From JAJPKK01 sp963781195 (GTDB taxonomy: Bacteria > Pseudomonadota > Alphaproteobacteria > Rhizobiales > Xanthobacteraceae), in NCBI GenBank assembly GCA_963781195.1, contig CAWAEZ010000003.1:186001-250000 (forward strand): DNA of 64,000 nucleotides, in the 5' to 3' direction. Positions within the stretch are counted from its first letter, which is position 1. Each line of letters begins with the position of its first letter. The position numbers and the translations under genes were made by a program. The notes under the pieces were generated by a model. That model was not told the DNA's origin. It ran no database searches and saw only the letters and a list, made by a program, of their open reading frames with translations. This document shows, one piece after another, positions 14,981 to 23,581 of this stretch.

Positions 14981-16051
14981 ATGCGTCGCCTGATCACCCG
15001 CGTAATGCGGGCAAGCGTCGGCGCGGTGAAGGACGCGAAAAGCGTGTTGGCAGGGGGCGGCCTCGTCGCCTTTCCGACCGAGACCGTCTATGGGCTCGGC
15101 GCCGACGCGACCAACGACACGGCCGTCGCCAGACTCTACGCAGTCAAGGAGCGGCCGTCGTTCAATCCGCTGATTGCCCATGTCGCCGATCTCGCGGCGG
15201 CGCAGGCGCTGGCGGTGTTCGACGAGACCGCGCTGCGGCTCGCCAAGGCGTTCTGGCCGGGGCCTTTGACGCTGGTCCTGCGCAAGGCGCCGCACTGCCC
15301 GGTGGGCCTGCTGGCGACCGCCGGCCTCGACACCATCGCGGTGCGGGTGCCGAGCCATGCGGTCGCGCATCAAATCCTCGCGGCGTTCGGCAAGCCGGTG
15401 GTGGCGCCGTCGGCGAACCGGTCCGGCGAGGTGTCGCCGACCACGGCGCAGCACGTTCTCCACGACCTGCGCGACCGCATCGAGCTTCTCATCAATGGCG
15501 GGCCCGCCGATTTCGGCATCGAGTCCACCATCGTCGCCTGTGTCGACGGCCCCGTGCTGCTGCGCCCCGGCGCGATCTCCCGCGAAGCCCTCGAAAAGGT
15601 CATCGGCCATGCCATCGCCGCGCCGGCGGCGCGCGCCCATGAACGCCATGGGCACCACGAGCCGCACGGGCACGACAGCCATCGCAAGACCGATCCGGGA
15701 GGCACCCCGGCGCCGTTGGCGCCGGGCATGCTGCGGTCGCATTACGCGCCGCGGACGCCGCTGCGGCTGAACGCCGCCGACGTGACGCCGACCGAAGCCC
15801 TGCTGGCGTTCGGCGGCGCAGCGCCGCGCGGCGCCGCCGACGCGGTGGCGACGCTCAACCTCTCCCCGCGCGGCGATCTCGTCGAAGCGGCCGCCAACCT
15901 GTTCGCACAATTGCGCGACCTCGATACCGAAGGCGCGACCGCGATCGCGGTGGCGCCGATCCCCGCGCACGGCATCGGCGAGGCCATCAACGACCGGCTG
16001 CGCCATGCCGCCACGCCGCGGCAGGATGAAGCGGAGCCCCACATAGGCTGA
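14981..16051 (+). CDS. sua5: Sua5/YwlC-type threonylcarbamoyl-AMP synthase
   Basis: The 356-residue protein has an N-terminal YrdC domain (about 13-205: FPTETVYGLGADA, KERPSFNPLIAHV, PGPLTLVL, RVPSH, APSANRSGEVSPT, GIESTIV) and a C-terminal Sua5 domain (about 248-345, starting APGMLRSHYAPRTPL). It makes threonylcarbamoyl-AMP from Thr, bicarbonate and ATP for t6A37 of tRNAs reading ANN codons. The linker between the domains is unusually His-rich, with seven His between residues 220 and 234. ATG 14981 follows GGAGAG. The next gene starts about 50 nt downstream and may be co-transcribed. Confidence 0.92.
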   Translation: MRRLITRVMRASVGAVKDAKSVLAGGGLVAFPTETVYGLGADATNDTAVARLYAVKERPSFNPLIAHVADLAAAQALAVFDETALRLAKAFWPGPLTLVLRKAPHCPVGLLATAGLDTIAVRVPSHAVAHQILAAFGKPVVAPSANRSGEVSPTTAQHVLHDLRDRIELLINGGPADFGIESTIVACVDGPVLLRPGAISREALEKVIGHAIAAPAARAHERHGHHEPHGHDSHRKTDPGGTPAPLAPGMLRSHYAPRTPLRLNAADVTPTEALLAFGGAAPRGAADAVATLNLSPRGDLVEAAANLFAQLRDLDTEGATAIAVAPIPAHGIGEAINDRLRHAATPRQDEAEPHIG

Positions 16052-16102
16052 GTGGGAAACGGGCCACGTTTCCATCGGCGAGAAATCGACTATCTTCCCG
16101 CC

Positions 16103-17527
16103 ATGAACACCCACGTGCGCCCGCCCCTGCCGCCCGAACTCCTGGCGCGCTTCGCCGCCATCGTCGGCGAACGCCATGCCATTACCGACCCGCTCGCCCA
16201 GGAGGCCTACCTCGTGGAGGGGCGCGGCCTCTATCACGGCCGCACGCCCGTGGTGCTGCGGCCGAGCTCGGTCGAGGAGGTCGCGGCGATCCTCAAGCTC
16301 GCCAACGAGACCGCGACCGCGATCGTGCCCCAGGGCGGCAACACCGGCCTCGTCGGCGGCCAGATCGCGTTCGACGGCGAGGTCGTGGTGGCGCTGACGC
16401 GGCTCGACCGCATCCGCGAGGTCGATGCGGCGTCGGGCACCATGACCTGCGAGGCCGGCGTCGTGCTGGTGAAGGCGCAGGAGGCCGCCGCCGCGGTGGA
16501 CCGCCTGTTCCCGCTGTCGCTCGCCGCCGAGGGCAGCTGCACCATCGGCGGCAATCTCTCCACCAATGCCGGCGGCACCGACGCGGTGGCCTACGGCGTC
16601 GCCCGCGACCTCGTGATGGGCGTGGAGGTGGTGCTCGCCGACGGCCGGGTGATGCATCTCCTCAACAAGCTCAAGAAGGACAACACCGGCTACGATCTCA
16701 AGAACCTCTTCGTCGGCGCCGAGGGCACGCTGGGCATCATCACCGCCGCGGTTCTCAAGCTGTTTCCGGCGCCCAAGAGCATGGAGACCGCCTTCGTCGG
16801 CGTGCCGTCACCGGATGCGGCGCTCGCCCTCCTCGGCCTCGTGCAGGAGCGCACCAACCGCGCCGCGACGAGCTTCGAGCTGATCTCGCGCACCGCGCTC
16901 GAATTCGGCGTGCGCCACGGCCCCGGTTGCCGCGACCCGCTGGCCTCGCCGCACCCGTGGTACGTGCTGGTGCAGGTCTCGTCGGCGGCGAGGCAGGACC
17001 TGCGGGTGCTACTGGAAGAGACCCTCGAGACGGCGATGGAGCACGGCTTCGTCAACGACGCCACCATCGCCGACAGCATCGAGCATCGCCGCGCCTTCTG
17101 GCACCTGCGCGAGATGCTCCCGGAATCGCAGAAGCCCGAAGGCGGCTCCATCAAGCACGACATCTCGGTGCCGATCGCGGCGGTGCCGGAATTCCTGCGC
17201 GAGGCCGACGCCGCGGTGGCGGCGCTCATCCCCGGCAGCCGGCCGGTGCCGTTCGGCCATCTCGGCGACGGCAACATCCACTACAATGTGAGCCAGCCGG
17301 TCGGCGCCGACACCAAGGCCTTCCTCGACCGTTGGTACGAGATGAACGCCGCAGTCCATGGGGTGGTGGCGAAATTCGGCGGCTCGATCTCGGCCGAGCA
17401 CGGCATCGGCGTGATGAAGCGCAAGCTGCTGCCGCAGGTGAAGGACCCGGTCGCGCTCGATCTGATGCGCGCCCTCAAGCACACCCTCGACCCCAACGGC
17501 ATCCTCAACCCCGGCAAGGTGATTTGA
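16103..17527 (+). CDS. FAD-linked D-2-hydroxyacid dehydrogenase (GlcD/D2HGDH family)
   Basis: The 474-residue protein has an FAD-binding PCMH domain (about 40-220, with PQGGNTGLVGGQ and a GGNLSTNAGGTDAVAYG flavin loop) and an FAD-oxidase C domain (about 220-474, with PFGHLGDGNIHYNVSQP and SISAEHGIGVMKRKLL). Such enzymes oxidise D-lactate, glycolate or D-2-hydroxyglutarate and feed electrons to the respiratory chain or ETF. The substrate cannot be fixed from sequence. ATG 16103 is preferred to an upstream GTG, since the extension is not family-like. Confidence 0.88.
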   Translation: MNTHVRPPLPPELLARFAAIVGERHAITDPLAQEAYLVEGRGLYHGRTPVVLRPSSVEEVAAILKLANETATAIVPQGGNTGLVGGQIAFDGEVVVALTRLDRIREVDAASGTMTCEAGVVLVKAQEAAAAVDRLFPLSLAAEGSCTIGGNLSTNAGGTDAVAYGVARDLVMGVEVVLADGRVMHLLNKLKKDNTGYDLKNLFVGAEGTLGIITAAVLKLFPAPKSMETAFVGVPSPDAALALLGLVQERTNRAATSFELISRTALEFGVRHGPGCRDPLASPHPWYVLVQVSSAARQDLRVLLEETLETAMEHGFVNDATIADSIEHRRAFWHLREMLPESQKPEGGSIKHDISVPIAAVPEFLREADAAVAALIPGSRPVPFGHLGDGNIHYNVSQPVGADTKAFLDRWYEMNAAVHGVVAKFGGSISAEHGIGVMKRKLLPQVKDPVALDLMRALKHTLDPNGILNPGKVI

Positions 17528-17622
17528 GTCGCGCGCACAGCACGCACGGCTTGCTCTCTCGGCCCAACCCGCAGGCATCGCCGGGTTCGAACCTCACCGG
17601 GACGGAAGAAACTTCCTTTTGG

Positions 17623-17734
17623 ACCTTATCCTGAGGAGCGTCCGAAGGACGCGTCTCGAAGGATGGCCAAGCACGCTGCAGTCTATGGCCATGCTTCGAG
17701 ACGCCGTGCTGCGCACGGCTCCTCAGCATGAGGT
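17623..17734. repeat. palindromic intergenic repeat element (~112 bp)
   Basis: Two long inverted halves: ACCTTATCCTGAGGAGC... to ...GGATGGCCA pairs with TGGCCATGC... to ...GCTCCTCAGCATGAGGT. Each half contains its own small hairpin (for example CGTCC/GGACG). This architecture is the one I recall for the CCTGAGGAGC/TCTCGAAGGATG elements scattered through Bradyrhizobium and Rhodopseudomonas genomes. It lies between convergent genes and may also work as a terminator. Confidence 0.75.
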
Positions 17735-17765
17735 CGGTGGGATTCACGTCTGCGATGAAGCGCCC

Positions 17766-18503
17766 TCAGAACAACGAGGCTTGCCCGTCGTCCTTCTTGG
17801 GCTTGGCCGCGCGGGGAACAGGCGTCGGTAGCGGCTGCGACCCCAGCGGCGCGATGACGGTGGCCGAATCGTTCGCGGTGCGGTTGACCGCGGTCGAGAT
17901 CTCGTAGGCCTCGAACAGGTCCTCGGGCGCCGGCGCGATCAGCGCCGTGGCGGTGAGGGCGTCGACCCGCGTGCAGTCGAGCCAGAGATCAAAGGCCTCC
18001 GGCGCGATCACCACGGGCATGCGGTCGTGGAGTGGTGTCAACAGGCGGTTCGCCGCCGTAGTGACGATGCAGGCGGTGTCGATCTCCTCGCCGTTCGGGC
18101 CGGTCCAGGTTTCCCACAGGCCGGCGAAGGCGACCGGCCGGGCGTCCCGCGGGCGGATGCAGAACGGGCGCTTGCGCCCGGCCTCCGCCTTCCACTCGTA
18201 GAATCCGTCGGCGGGAAACAGGCAGCGTCGCCGCCGCATGGCGTTGCGGAACGCCGGCTTCTCGTTGAGCGTTTCGCCCCGCGCATTGATCAGCAGCGAG
18301 AAGGCATTGGTGTCCTTGACCCAGGCCGGGATCAGCCCCCAGCGCATCAGGGCGAACGACCGCGCGCCGTTGTCCTGCCGCACCACCGGCACCGGCTGGG
18401 TCGGCGCGATGTTGTAGCGCGGCGGAAAATCCGGCTCCTCCGCATAGCGGAACAGGGCGCGAATCGCTTCCGGCGCGGAGGTGATGAGATACCGACCGCA
18501 CAT
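17766..18503 (-). CDS. SRAP/YedK family DNA-abasic-site crosslinking protein
   Basis: The 245-residue protein starts MCGRY. Cys2 is the catalytic nucleophile, exposed after Met removal, that forms a thiazolidine with abasic sites in single-stranded DNA in the known family (HMCES, YedK). Asn31 (YNIAPTQ), Glu103 (GFYEWK) and His159 (LHDRMP) match the other conserved active-site residues. The C-terminal 30 residues are Pro/Lys-rich and probably disordered. Length and motif order are typical. The gene stands alone, ending near the palindromic repeat. Confidence 0.93.
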   Translation of the reverse strand: MCGRYLITSAPEAIRALFRYAEEPDFPPRYNIAPTQPVPVVRQDNGARSFALMRWGLIPAWVKDTNAFSLLINARGETLNEKPAFRNAMRRRRCLFPADGFYEWKAEAGRKRPFCIRPRDARPVAFAGLWETWTGPNGEEIDTACIVTTAANRLLTPLHDRMPVVIAPEAFDLWLDCTRVDALTATALIAPAPEDLFEAYEISTAVNRTANDSATVIAPLGSQPLPTPVPRAAKPKKDDGQASLF

Positions 18504-18649
18504 TTCGTCATGATATCCTATTTCGACGCCCGGACGACCGATGCAGGGCCGCCGGCCGGACCGTTGTCGATCGGGCCGGCGAGTTCATGAAATCGTGCCG
18601 CCGGCCGGGCGGCGCAAGACCGGTCGCGCAACACAGGTGGTGCGAGATC

Positions 18650-18685
18650 GGTTGCACAGACAGGTTGCACAGGTCAGGTTGCATA
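18650..18685 (+). repeat. three GGTTGCAYA iterations before the DUF1697 start
   Basis: GGTTGCACA at 18650, GGTTGCACA at 18663 and GGTTGCATA at 18677, spaced 13 and 14 bp. The last overlaps the ATG. They could be operator iterons or slippage products. Confidence 0.4.
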
Positions 18686-19197
18686 TGACGGTATTCATCG
18701 CTCTGCTGCGTGCCGTGAATGTCGGTGGGACTGGAAAGTTGCCCATGGCCGACCTCAAGGCCATGTGCGAAAGGGCGGGCGGCGCGCGGGTGCGCACCTA
18801 CATCGCCAGCGGCAACGCCGTCTTCGAGAACGGTCGGTCGGAAGCGGCGGTGAAGGCGGCCCTCGAAGCCCACCTGGAAGCATACGCAGGCAAGCCGGTG
18901 CGCGTCCTGCTGCGCACTTCGGCGGAAATGACCACGGTGCTGACGGCGAACCCGTTTCCACAGGCCGCGGCCAACCGGACGCTCGCGGTGTTTCTCGATG
19001 CGCCACCGCCCGGCGACGCCCTCGACCACATTACCGGCCGGAACGGCGAGGACGTCGCGCTCGGCGTGCGCGAGATCTACATCCATTACGGCGACCGGAT
19101 GGCGACGTCGAAATTGAAAATCCCGGCCGCCAGGACCGGAACCGCCCGCAACATGAACACGGTGGCCAAGCTCGTCGAGATAGCAGAGGCGTTGTGA
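18685..19197 (+). CDS. DUF1697 family protein
   Basis: The 170-residue protein begins MTVFIALLRAVNVGGTGKLP, the signature start of DUF1697, and keeps YIASGNAVFEN, VLLRTSAEM and the ending KLKIPAARTGTARNMNTVAKL typical of the family. It is soluble and alpha/beta. Function is unknown in the family as I know it. The ATG at 18685 overlaps the last of three GGTTGCA repeats. The next gene begins about 90 bp downstream on the same strand. Confidence 0.88.
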   Translation: MTVFIALLRAVNVGGTGKLPMADLKAMCERAGGARVRTYIASGNAVFENGRSEAAVKAALEAHLEAYAGKPVRVLLRTSAEMTTVLTANPFPQAAANRTLAVFLDAPPPGDALDHITGRNGEDVALGVREIYIHYGDRMATSKLKIPAARTGTARNMNTVAKLVEIAEAL

Positions 19198-19285
19198 TTT
19201 CGACCGGCCGCGGTAAATCACGTCGCCCGCCTGCCCTCCGCGCCCGGGCGCAATGCAACATTCACGCAAGGAACAGGTGACCAAC

Positions 19286-20185
19286 ATGGCGACCATCGGC
19301 TTCATAGGCCTCGGCAACATGGGCGGGCCCATGGCCGCGAACCTCGTCAAGGCGGGTCATGCGGTCACCGGCTACGACATCAACCCCGCCGCGCGCGACG
19401 CGCTCGCCGCGGCCGGCGGCCGGACGGCGGCAAGCGCTGCCGAAGCGGCCAGGGGCGCCGATGTCGTCATCACCATGCTTCCGGCCGGCGCGGAGGTCCG
19501 CGAGGTCTGGCTGCACCAGGGCGGTCTCATCGAGGTGGTGGCGGGCGCGCGCCCGTTGCTGATCGATTGCTCCACCATCGACGTCGACAGCGCCCGCGCG
19601 GTGACGGCGGCGGCCGCGGCCGCCGGCCTCGCGATGCTCGATGCCCCGGTGTCGGGCGGCACCCTGGGCGCCGCCAACGCGACCCTCACCTTCATGGTCG
19701 GCGGCACCGAGGAGGCGTTCGCGCGGGGCCAGCCGCTCCTCGCCGCGATGGGAAAGAACATCTTCCACGCCGGCGGGCCGGGCGCCGGCCAAGCCGTCAA
19801 GATCTGCAACAACATGATGCTGTCGGTCAACATGGTCGGCGTCGCCGAGGGCTTCCTGCTCGCCCAGAAGCTCGGCCTCGACTGGGGCAAGCTCCACGAG
19901 ATCTGCTCGACCGCCAGCGCCAATTCCTGGGCGCTGTCGACCTACTGCCCGGCCCCGGGCCCGGTGCCGAGCGCGCCGTCGAACCGCGACTACGCGCCCG
20001 GCTTCATGACCCAGCTCATGATCAAGGACGTCCGGCTCTCGCAGATGGCGGCGGAGGAGACGGGCTCGCCGACCCCGCTCGCGGCGATGGCACTTTCGTT
20101 CTATGAGAAGGCGGCGGCAGCCGGCGACGCGGCCAAGGACTTCTCGGTCGTATTCCGCTGGCTCGCCCGACAAAAACGCGAATAA
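19286..20185 (+). CDS. 3-hydroxyisobutyrate dehydrogenase-family oxidoreductase
   Basis: The 299-residue protein is a beta-hydroxyacid dehydrogenase. It has the Rossmann start IGFIGLGNMGGPMAANL, the substrate-binding DAPVSGGTLGA and the catalytic-lysine helix GPGAGQAVKICNN. The C-terminal helical domain includes KDVRLSQMAAEETG. It oxidises a short 3-hydroxy acid with NAD(P); valine catabolism (3-hydroxyisobutyrate) is the usual role. ATG 19286 follows AAGGAACAGG. It is 19 nt upstream of an acyl-CoA ligase gene, so both probably act in one organic-acid pathway. Confidence 0.87.
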   Translation: MATIGFIGLGNMGGPMAANLVKAGHAVTGYDINPAARDALAAAGGRTAASAAEAARGADVVITMLPAGAEVREVWLHQGGLIEVVAGARPLLIDCSTIDVDSARAVTAAAAAAGLAMLDAPVSGGTLGAANATLTFMVGGTEEAFARGQPLLAAMGKNIFHAGGPGAGQAVKICNNMMLSVNMVGVAEGFLLAQKLGLDWGKLHEICSTASANSWALSTYCPAPGPVPSAPSNRDYAPGFMTQLMIKDVRLSQMAAEETGSPTPLAAMALSFYEKAAAAGDAAKDFSVVFRWLARQKRE

Positions 20186-20204
20186 GAACCAGGGACGGAG
20201 CGCC

Positions 20205-21896
20205 ATGGCGGGGCAAGAGTTCAAGGCGGCACGGGATTTCCTGCTGGCGCATCGCACCGACTACGCCACCGCCTATCGCGATTTCCGCTGGCCGGCGCCG
20301 TCCCATTTCAACTGGGCGCTCGATTGGTTCGATGCGGAGCTCGCCCGCGGCGACAGTGCCGCCCGGCCCGCGCTCGTCATCGTCGGCGACGGCGCCACGT
20401 CGGTGAGCTTTGCCGCGCTCTCCGAACGCTCGAACCGCGTCGCCAATGCATTGCGTGGGCTCGGGGTCAAACGGGGCGACCGCGTCCTGCTGATGCTCGG
20501 CAACGTCGCGCCGCTGTGGGAGACGATGCTCGCGGTGATGAAGCTCGGCGCGGTGGTGATTCCCGCGGCGACCCTGCTCACCCCGTCCGATCTCGCCGAC
20601 CGCTTCGAGCGCGGCCAGGCCCGGCATGTTGTCGCCTCCGCCGCCGACGCGCCGAAGTTCGAGGGATTCGAGCACGGGCTGACGCGCATCGCGGTCGGCG
20701 ACGCACCGCCGGGCTGGCGCCGCTACGACGATCTCCTGGAAGCTTCGGCGGCGTTCGTTCCCGACGCCCCGACCGCCGCCGACGATCCGATGCTGCTCTA
20801 CTTCACGTCGGGGACGACGGCGAAGCCTAAGCTGGTGCTGCACTCGCACCGCTCCTACCCGATCGGCCACCTCGCGACCATGTTCGCCATCGGCCTCATG
20901 CCCGGCGACGTGCATCTCAACGTCGCCTCGCCCGGCTGGGCGAAACATGCCTGGAGCTCCTTCTTCGCACCGTGGAACGCCGGCGCGACGGTGTGCGCCT
21001 ACAACCAGCCGCGATTCGACGCCAAGGCCCTGCTCGAGGTGCTGGCGCCGCACCGCGTCACGTCGCTGTGCGCCCCACCGACGGTGTGGCGCATGCTCAT
21101 CCAGGAAGACCTGAAAGCGGTCGCCAACGGCTTGCGCGAGGTGATCGCCGCCGGCGAGCCGCTCAACCCCGAGGTCATCGACCGGGTGCGGGAGGCCTGG
21201 GGCCTTACCATCCGCGACTTCTACGGCCAGACCGAAACCTCGGCACAGATCGGCAACACGCCGGGCCAGCCGGTGAAGGCGGGCTCCATGGGCCGTCCCC
21301 TGCCCGGCTTTCGCATCCGCCTCATCGGCGCCGGAGACCGGGACGCCGACGAAGGCCAGATCGCCATCGCCCTCGACCCTGCGCCCGCCGGCCTGATGCG
21401 GGGCTATCAGCAGGAGGACGGCAGCATCGCCGGGCTCACCGGCGCGGTCTACCGCACCGGCGACGTCGCCACCCGCGACGCCGACGGCTACATCACCTAT
21501 GTCGGCCGCGCCGACGACATCTTCAAAGCCTCCGACTACCGCATCAGCCCGTTCGAGCTCGAAAGCGTGCTGATCGAGCATCCCGCCATCGCCGAGGCCG
21601 CCGTGGTCCCGGCGCCCGATCCGATGCGGCTCGCGGTCGCCAAGGCCTATGTCTCCCTCGTCGCCGGGGTGCCGCGCGACCGCGCCACGGCGCTGTCGAT
21701 CTTCCAGCACATCCGCGACCGCCTGGCGCCGTTCAAGCGCGTGCGCCGGCTCGAATTCGCAAATCTGCCCAAGACGATCTCGGGGAAGATCCGACGCGTC
21801 GAGCTGCGCCGCGAAGAGGAGAGCCGGGCCGCCGGCGGCGCCCGCGAGACGACCGAATTCCGCGAGGAGGATTTTCCCGAGCTCAAGCAGGGGTAA
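20205..21896 (+). CDS. AMP-forming acyl-CoA synthetase (acetyl/benzoate-CoA ligase type)
   Basis: The 563-residue protein belongs to the ANL superfamily. It has a P-loop YFTSGTTAKPKLVLHSH, DFYGQTETS, YRTGDVATRD (Asp for ribose), GRADDIFKASDYRISPFE and the C-terminal catalytic lysine in LPKTISGKIRR. It activates a carboxylic acid to the adenylate and then the CoA thioester. Overall features are closest, from memory, to medium-chain or aryl-CoA ligases; the substrate is not determinable here. It follows the hydroxyacid dehydrogenase by 19 nt, suggesting a two-gene operon. Confidence 0.88.
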   Translation: MAGQEFKAARDFLLAHRTDYATAYRDFRWPAPSHFNWALDWFDAELARGDSAARPALVIVGDGATSVSFAALSERSNRVANALRGLGVKRGDRVLLMLGNVAPLWETMLAVMKLGAVVIPAATLLTPSDLADRFERGQARHVVASAADAPKFEGFEHGLTRIAVGDAPPGWRRYDDLLEASAAFVPDAPTAADDPMLLYFTSGTTAKPKLVLHSHRSYPIGHLATMFAIGLMPGDVHLNVASPGWAKHAWSSFFAPWNAGATVCAYNQPRFDAKALLEVLAPHRVTSLCAPPTVWRMLIQEDLKAVANGLREVIAAGEPLNPEVIDRVREAWGLTIRDFYGQTETSAQIGNTPGQPVKAGSMGRPLPGFRIRLIGAGDRDADEGQIAIALDPAPAGLMRGYQQEDGSIAGLTGAVYRTGDVATRDADGYITYVGRADDIFKASDYRISPFELESVLIEHPAIAEAAVVPAPDPMRLAVAKAYVSLVAGVPRDRATALSIFQHIRDRLAPFKRVRRLEFANLPKTISGKIRRVELRREEESRAAGGARETTEFREEDFPELKQG

Positions 21897-21992
21897 ATTG
21901 GCGCATGCACGCCCGTGGGTTCGTCATCGTCCGGCGCGGCACGTTCTCATGACGGGTTTCGCGGGAGCGCAACCCGTCCTACAGTCGCGGAC

Positions 21993-22556
21993 ATGATCGG
22001 GACAGTGAATCGGTGGCGCGGAATGGCCATCTGGGCCGCCGCGGCGTTTGCCGCGCTGTCGGCGCAGGCCGCGCTCGCGCAGGACCAGCAGCCGACGCGC
22101 GAGGAGATCATCGAATCGCTGCGGGCCAAGCAGCTCACCCGGTGCCCCCGCTTCGATCCGAAGGAAGGGTGCGGCGTCGCCCCGGTTGCCGGCATCGACG
22201 TCGAGGTCCAGTTCGACAGCGGCTCCGCCACCCTCGGCACCGCGGCGAAGGCGTGGCTCGTGGACCTCGGGACCGTGCTCCTCAAATCGGAAGCCAAGGG
22301 CGTGAGACTGCTGGTCGCCGGCCACGCCGACGCCCAGGGCGGCGACGACTACAATCTGCGCCTCTCGCAACGTCGCGCCGACGCGGTGAAACGGGTTCTC
22401 ATCGCCAGGTTCAAGCTCCCTGGCGAGGCCGTCGTCGCGGTGGGCTATGGCAAGACCCAGCCGAAGAATCCCGCCGATCCGTTCGCGAGGGAGAACCGCC
22501 GGGTCGAAGTTTCGGCAGCCGGCGATCGCCCCGCGGCCGCCTCGGGACGGCCCTGA
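21993..22556 (+). CDS. OmpA-family peptidoglycan-associated protein
   Basis: The 187-residue protein has a signal peptide (about 1-28, ending ALAQD), a short spacer with a CPRFDPKEGCG segment, and an OmpA C-terminal domain (about 65-175). The domain keeps VQFDSGSATL, LLVAGHADAQGGDDYNLRLSQRRADAVKRVL and the diaminopimelate-binding pattern with ENRRVE near the end. It should sit in the periplasm and bind peptidoglycan. No lipobox is seen. The next gene starts 3 nt after the stop, so co-transcription is likely. Confidence 0.85.
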   Translation: MIGTVNRWRGMAIWAAAAFAALSAQAALAQDQQPTREEIIESLRAKQLTRCPRFDPKEGCGVAPVAGIDVEVQFDSGSATLGTAAKAWLVDLGTVLLKSEAKGVRLLVAGHADAQGGDDYNLRLSQRRADAVKRVLIARFKLPGEAVVAVGYGKTQPKNPADPFARENRRVEVSAAGDRPAAASGRP

Positions 22557-22559
22557 GGC

Positions 22560-23012
22560 ATGGTGGACGGGCGAAGCTATCCGGCCCGGCCGATCCTTGC
22601 GGTCAGCGCCGCCATCATCCGCGACGGCAAGGTGCTGATCGTGCGGCGCGCCCGGCCGCCGGCGCAAGGGGTCTATACGCTTCCGGGCGGCGGCGTCGAA
22701 GTCGGCGAAAGCCTCACCGAAGCGGTAGCGCGCGAGGTGATGGAGGAGACCACGCTCACCGTCGAGCCGGTCGCCCTCGCCGGGTATCGCGAGGCCATCG
22801 TCCGCGACGGCGACGGCCGGGTCGAGCGGCACTTCGTGATCCTGCCGTTCGCCGCGCGCTGGCTCGCCGGAGAGCCGAGACTCAACGAGGAGTTGTCCGA
22901 GGCAACCTGGCGCAACCCCTCCGAGCTCGCCGGATTGAAGACCACCCAGGGCCTCGCCGAGATCGTCGCCGCGGCCTATGCGCTGATCGGCGCCGGCCCG
23001 CGAGAAGCATAA
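22560..23012 (+). CDS. NUDIX hydrolase
   Basis: The 150-residue protein has a NUDIX box from Gly44 (GGVEVGE...AREVMEETT). Glu50, Arg58, Glu59, Glu62 and Glu63 are in place for metal and pyrophosphate chemistry; the last glycine of the consensus is Thr65. Surrounding strands (AVSAAIIRDGKVLIVRRARP, GVYTLPGGG) fit the MutT/ADP-ribose pyrophosphatase fold. It cleaves a nucleoside diphosphate linked to another moiety; substrate unknown. It is 3 nt downstream of the ompA-like gene and 59 nt upstream of a TIGR02301 gene. Confidence 0.9.
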   Translation: MVDGRSYPARPILAVSAAIIRDGKVLIVRRARPPAQGVYTLPGGGVEVGESLTEAVAREVMEETTLTVEPVALAGYREAIVRDGDGRVERHFVILPFAARWLAGEPRLNEELSEATWRNPSELAGLKTTQGLAEIVAAAYALIGAGPREA

Positions 23013-23071
23013 ACCGCGGCCTTGAAGTCGCCGCGGTGCCGGGGCATAGGGGGGACCCAGGCGGAAAGAAC

Positions 23072-23446
23072 ATGAACAAACGGGCACTTATCCTCGTCCT
23101 CGTCGTCCTCGGCTTCGCCGGGGGCCCGGCCCGCGCAGTCGACGTGGCGCCGTTCGACCCCGTTCTGGAGAGGCTCGCCGAGATCCTCGGCAGCCTGCAC
23201 TACCTGCGCGGGGTGTGCGGCTCCAACGAGGGCGCCAAATGGCGCACCGAGATGCAGGCCCTGGTCGACGCCGAGGCGCCGACAGGCCCGCGGCGCACCC
23301 AGATGGTCGCCCATTTCAACCGCGGATACCGAACCTTCGAGCAGTCCTATCGGACCTGCACGCCGGCGGCCGACCTCGCGATCCGCCGCTATCTCGAGGA
23401 AGGGTCCAAGATCGCCCGCGAGGTCACCGCCCGCTACGGCAACTGA
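23072..23446 (+). CDS. TIGR02301 family exported protein
   Basis: The 124-residue protein has a signal peptide (about 1-22) and the motifs I associate with TIGR02301: FDPVLERLAEILGSLHYLRG, the Cys in GVCGSNEG, MVAHFNRGYRTFEQSY and the TARYGN end. The two conserved cysteines (near 50 and 96) could form a disulfide. The family is restricted to Hyphomicrobiales and of unknown function. ATG 23072 follows GGCGGAAAG. Likely in the same operon as the upstream OmpA and NUDIX genes; a DsbA-like oxidoreductase follows. Confidence 0.85.
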   Translation: MNKRALILVLVVLGFAGGPARAVDVAPFDPVLERLAEILGSLHYLRGVCGSNEGAKWRTEMQALVDAEAPTGPRRTQMVAHFNRGYRTFEQSYRTCTPAADLAIRRYLEEGSKIAREVTARYGN

Positions 23447-23581
23447 GTGGCAGGGCTGCGTCGCCCCCCCGCTTCGTTAGGTTTCGGGTCGGTGCCTGGA
23501 CCCAAGGACTTGGACCAAAGCCCGCAAATGCCTTCGGCCGGGGTGCGGGCATTCCACCTCATGCCGCAATCGAGAGAACCG

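Noticed and set aside
14810..16657. 615-codon antisense frame over Sua5 and the FAD dehydrogenase
   Set aside because: His/Arg/Gly-rich shadow of two well-supported genes; no domain or ribosome site.
18248..18273. GGAAC-N17-CGTT match to the EcfG promoter
   Set aside because: It lies inside the SRAP coding sequence on the opposite strand, over 400 bp from the next plus-strand start, so it is most likely chance.
20022..21710. Long antisense frame over the acyl-CoA ligase
   Set aside because: A high-GC shadow frame: rich in Arg/Gly/Asp and lacking any domain, while the sense strand encodes clear ANL motifs.
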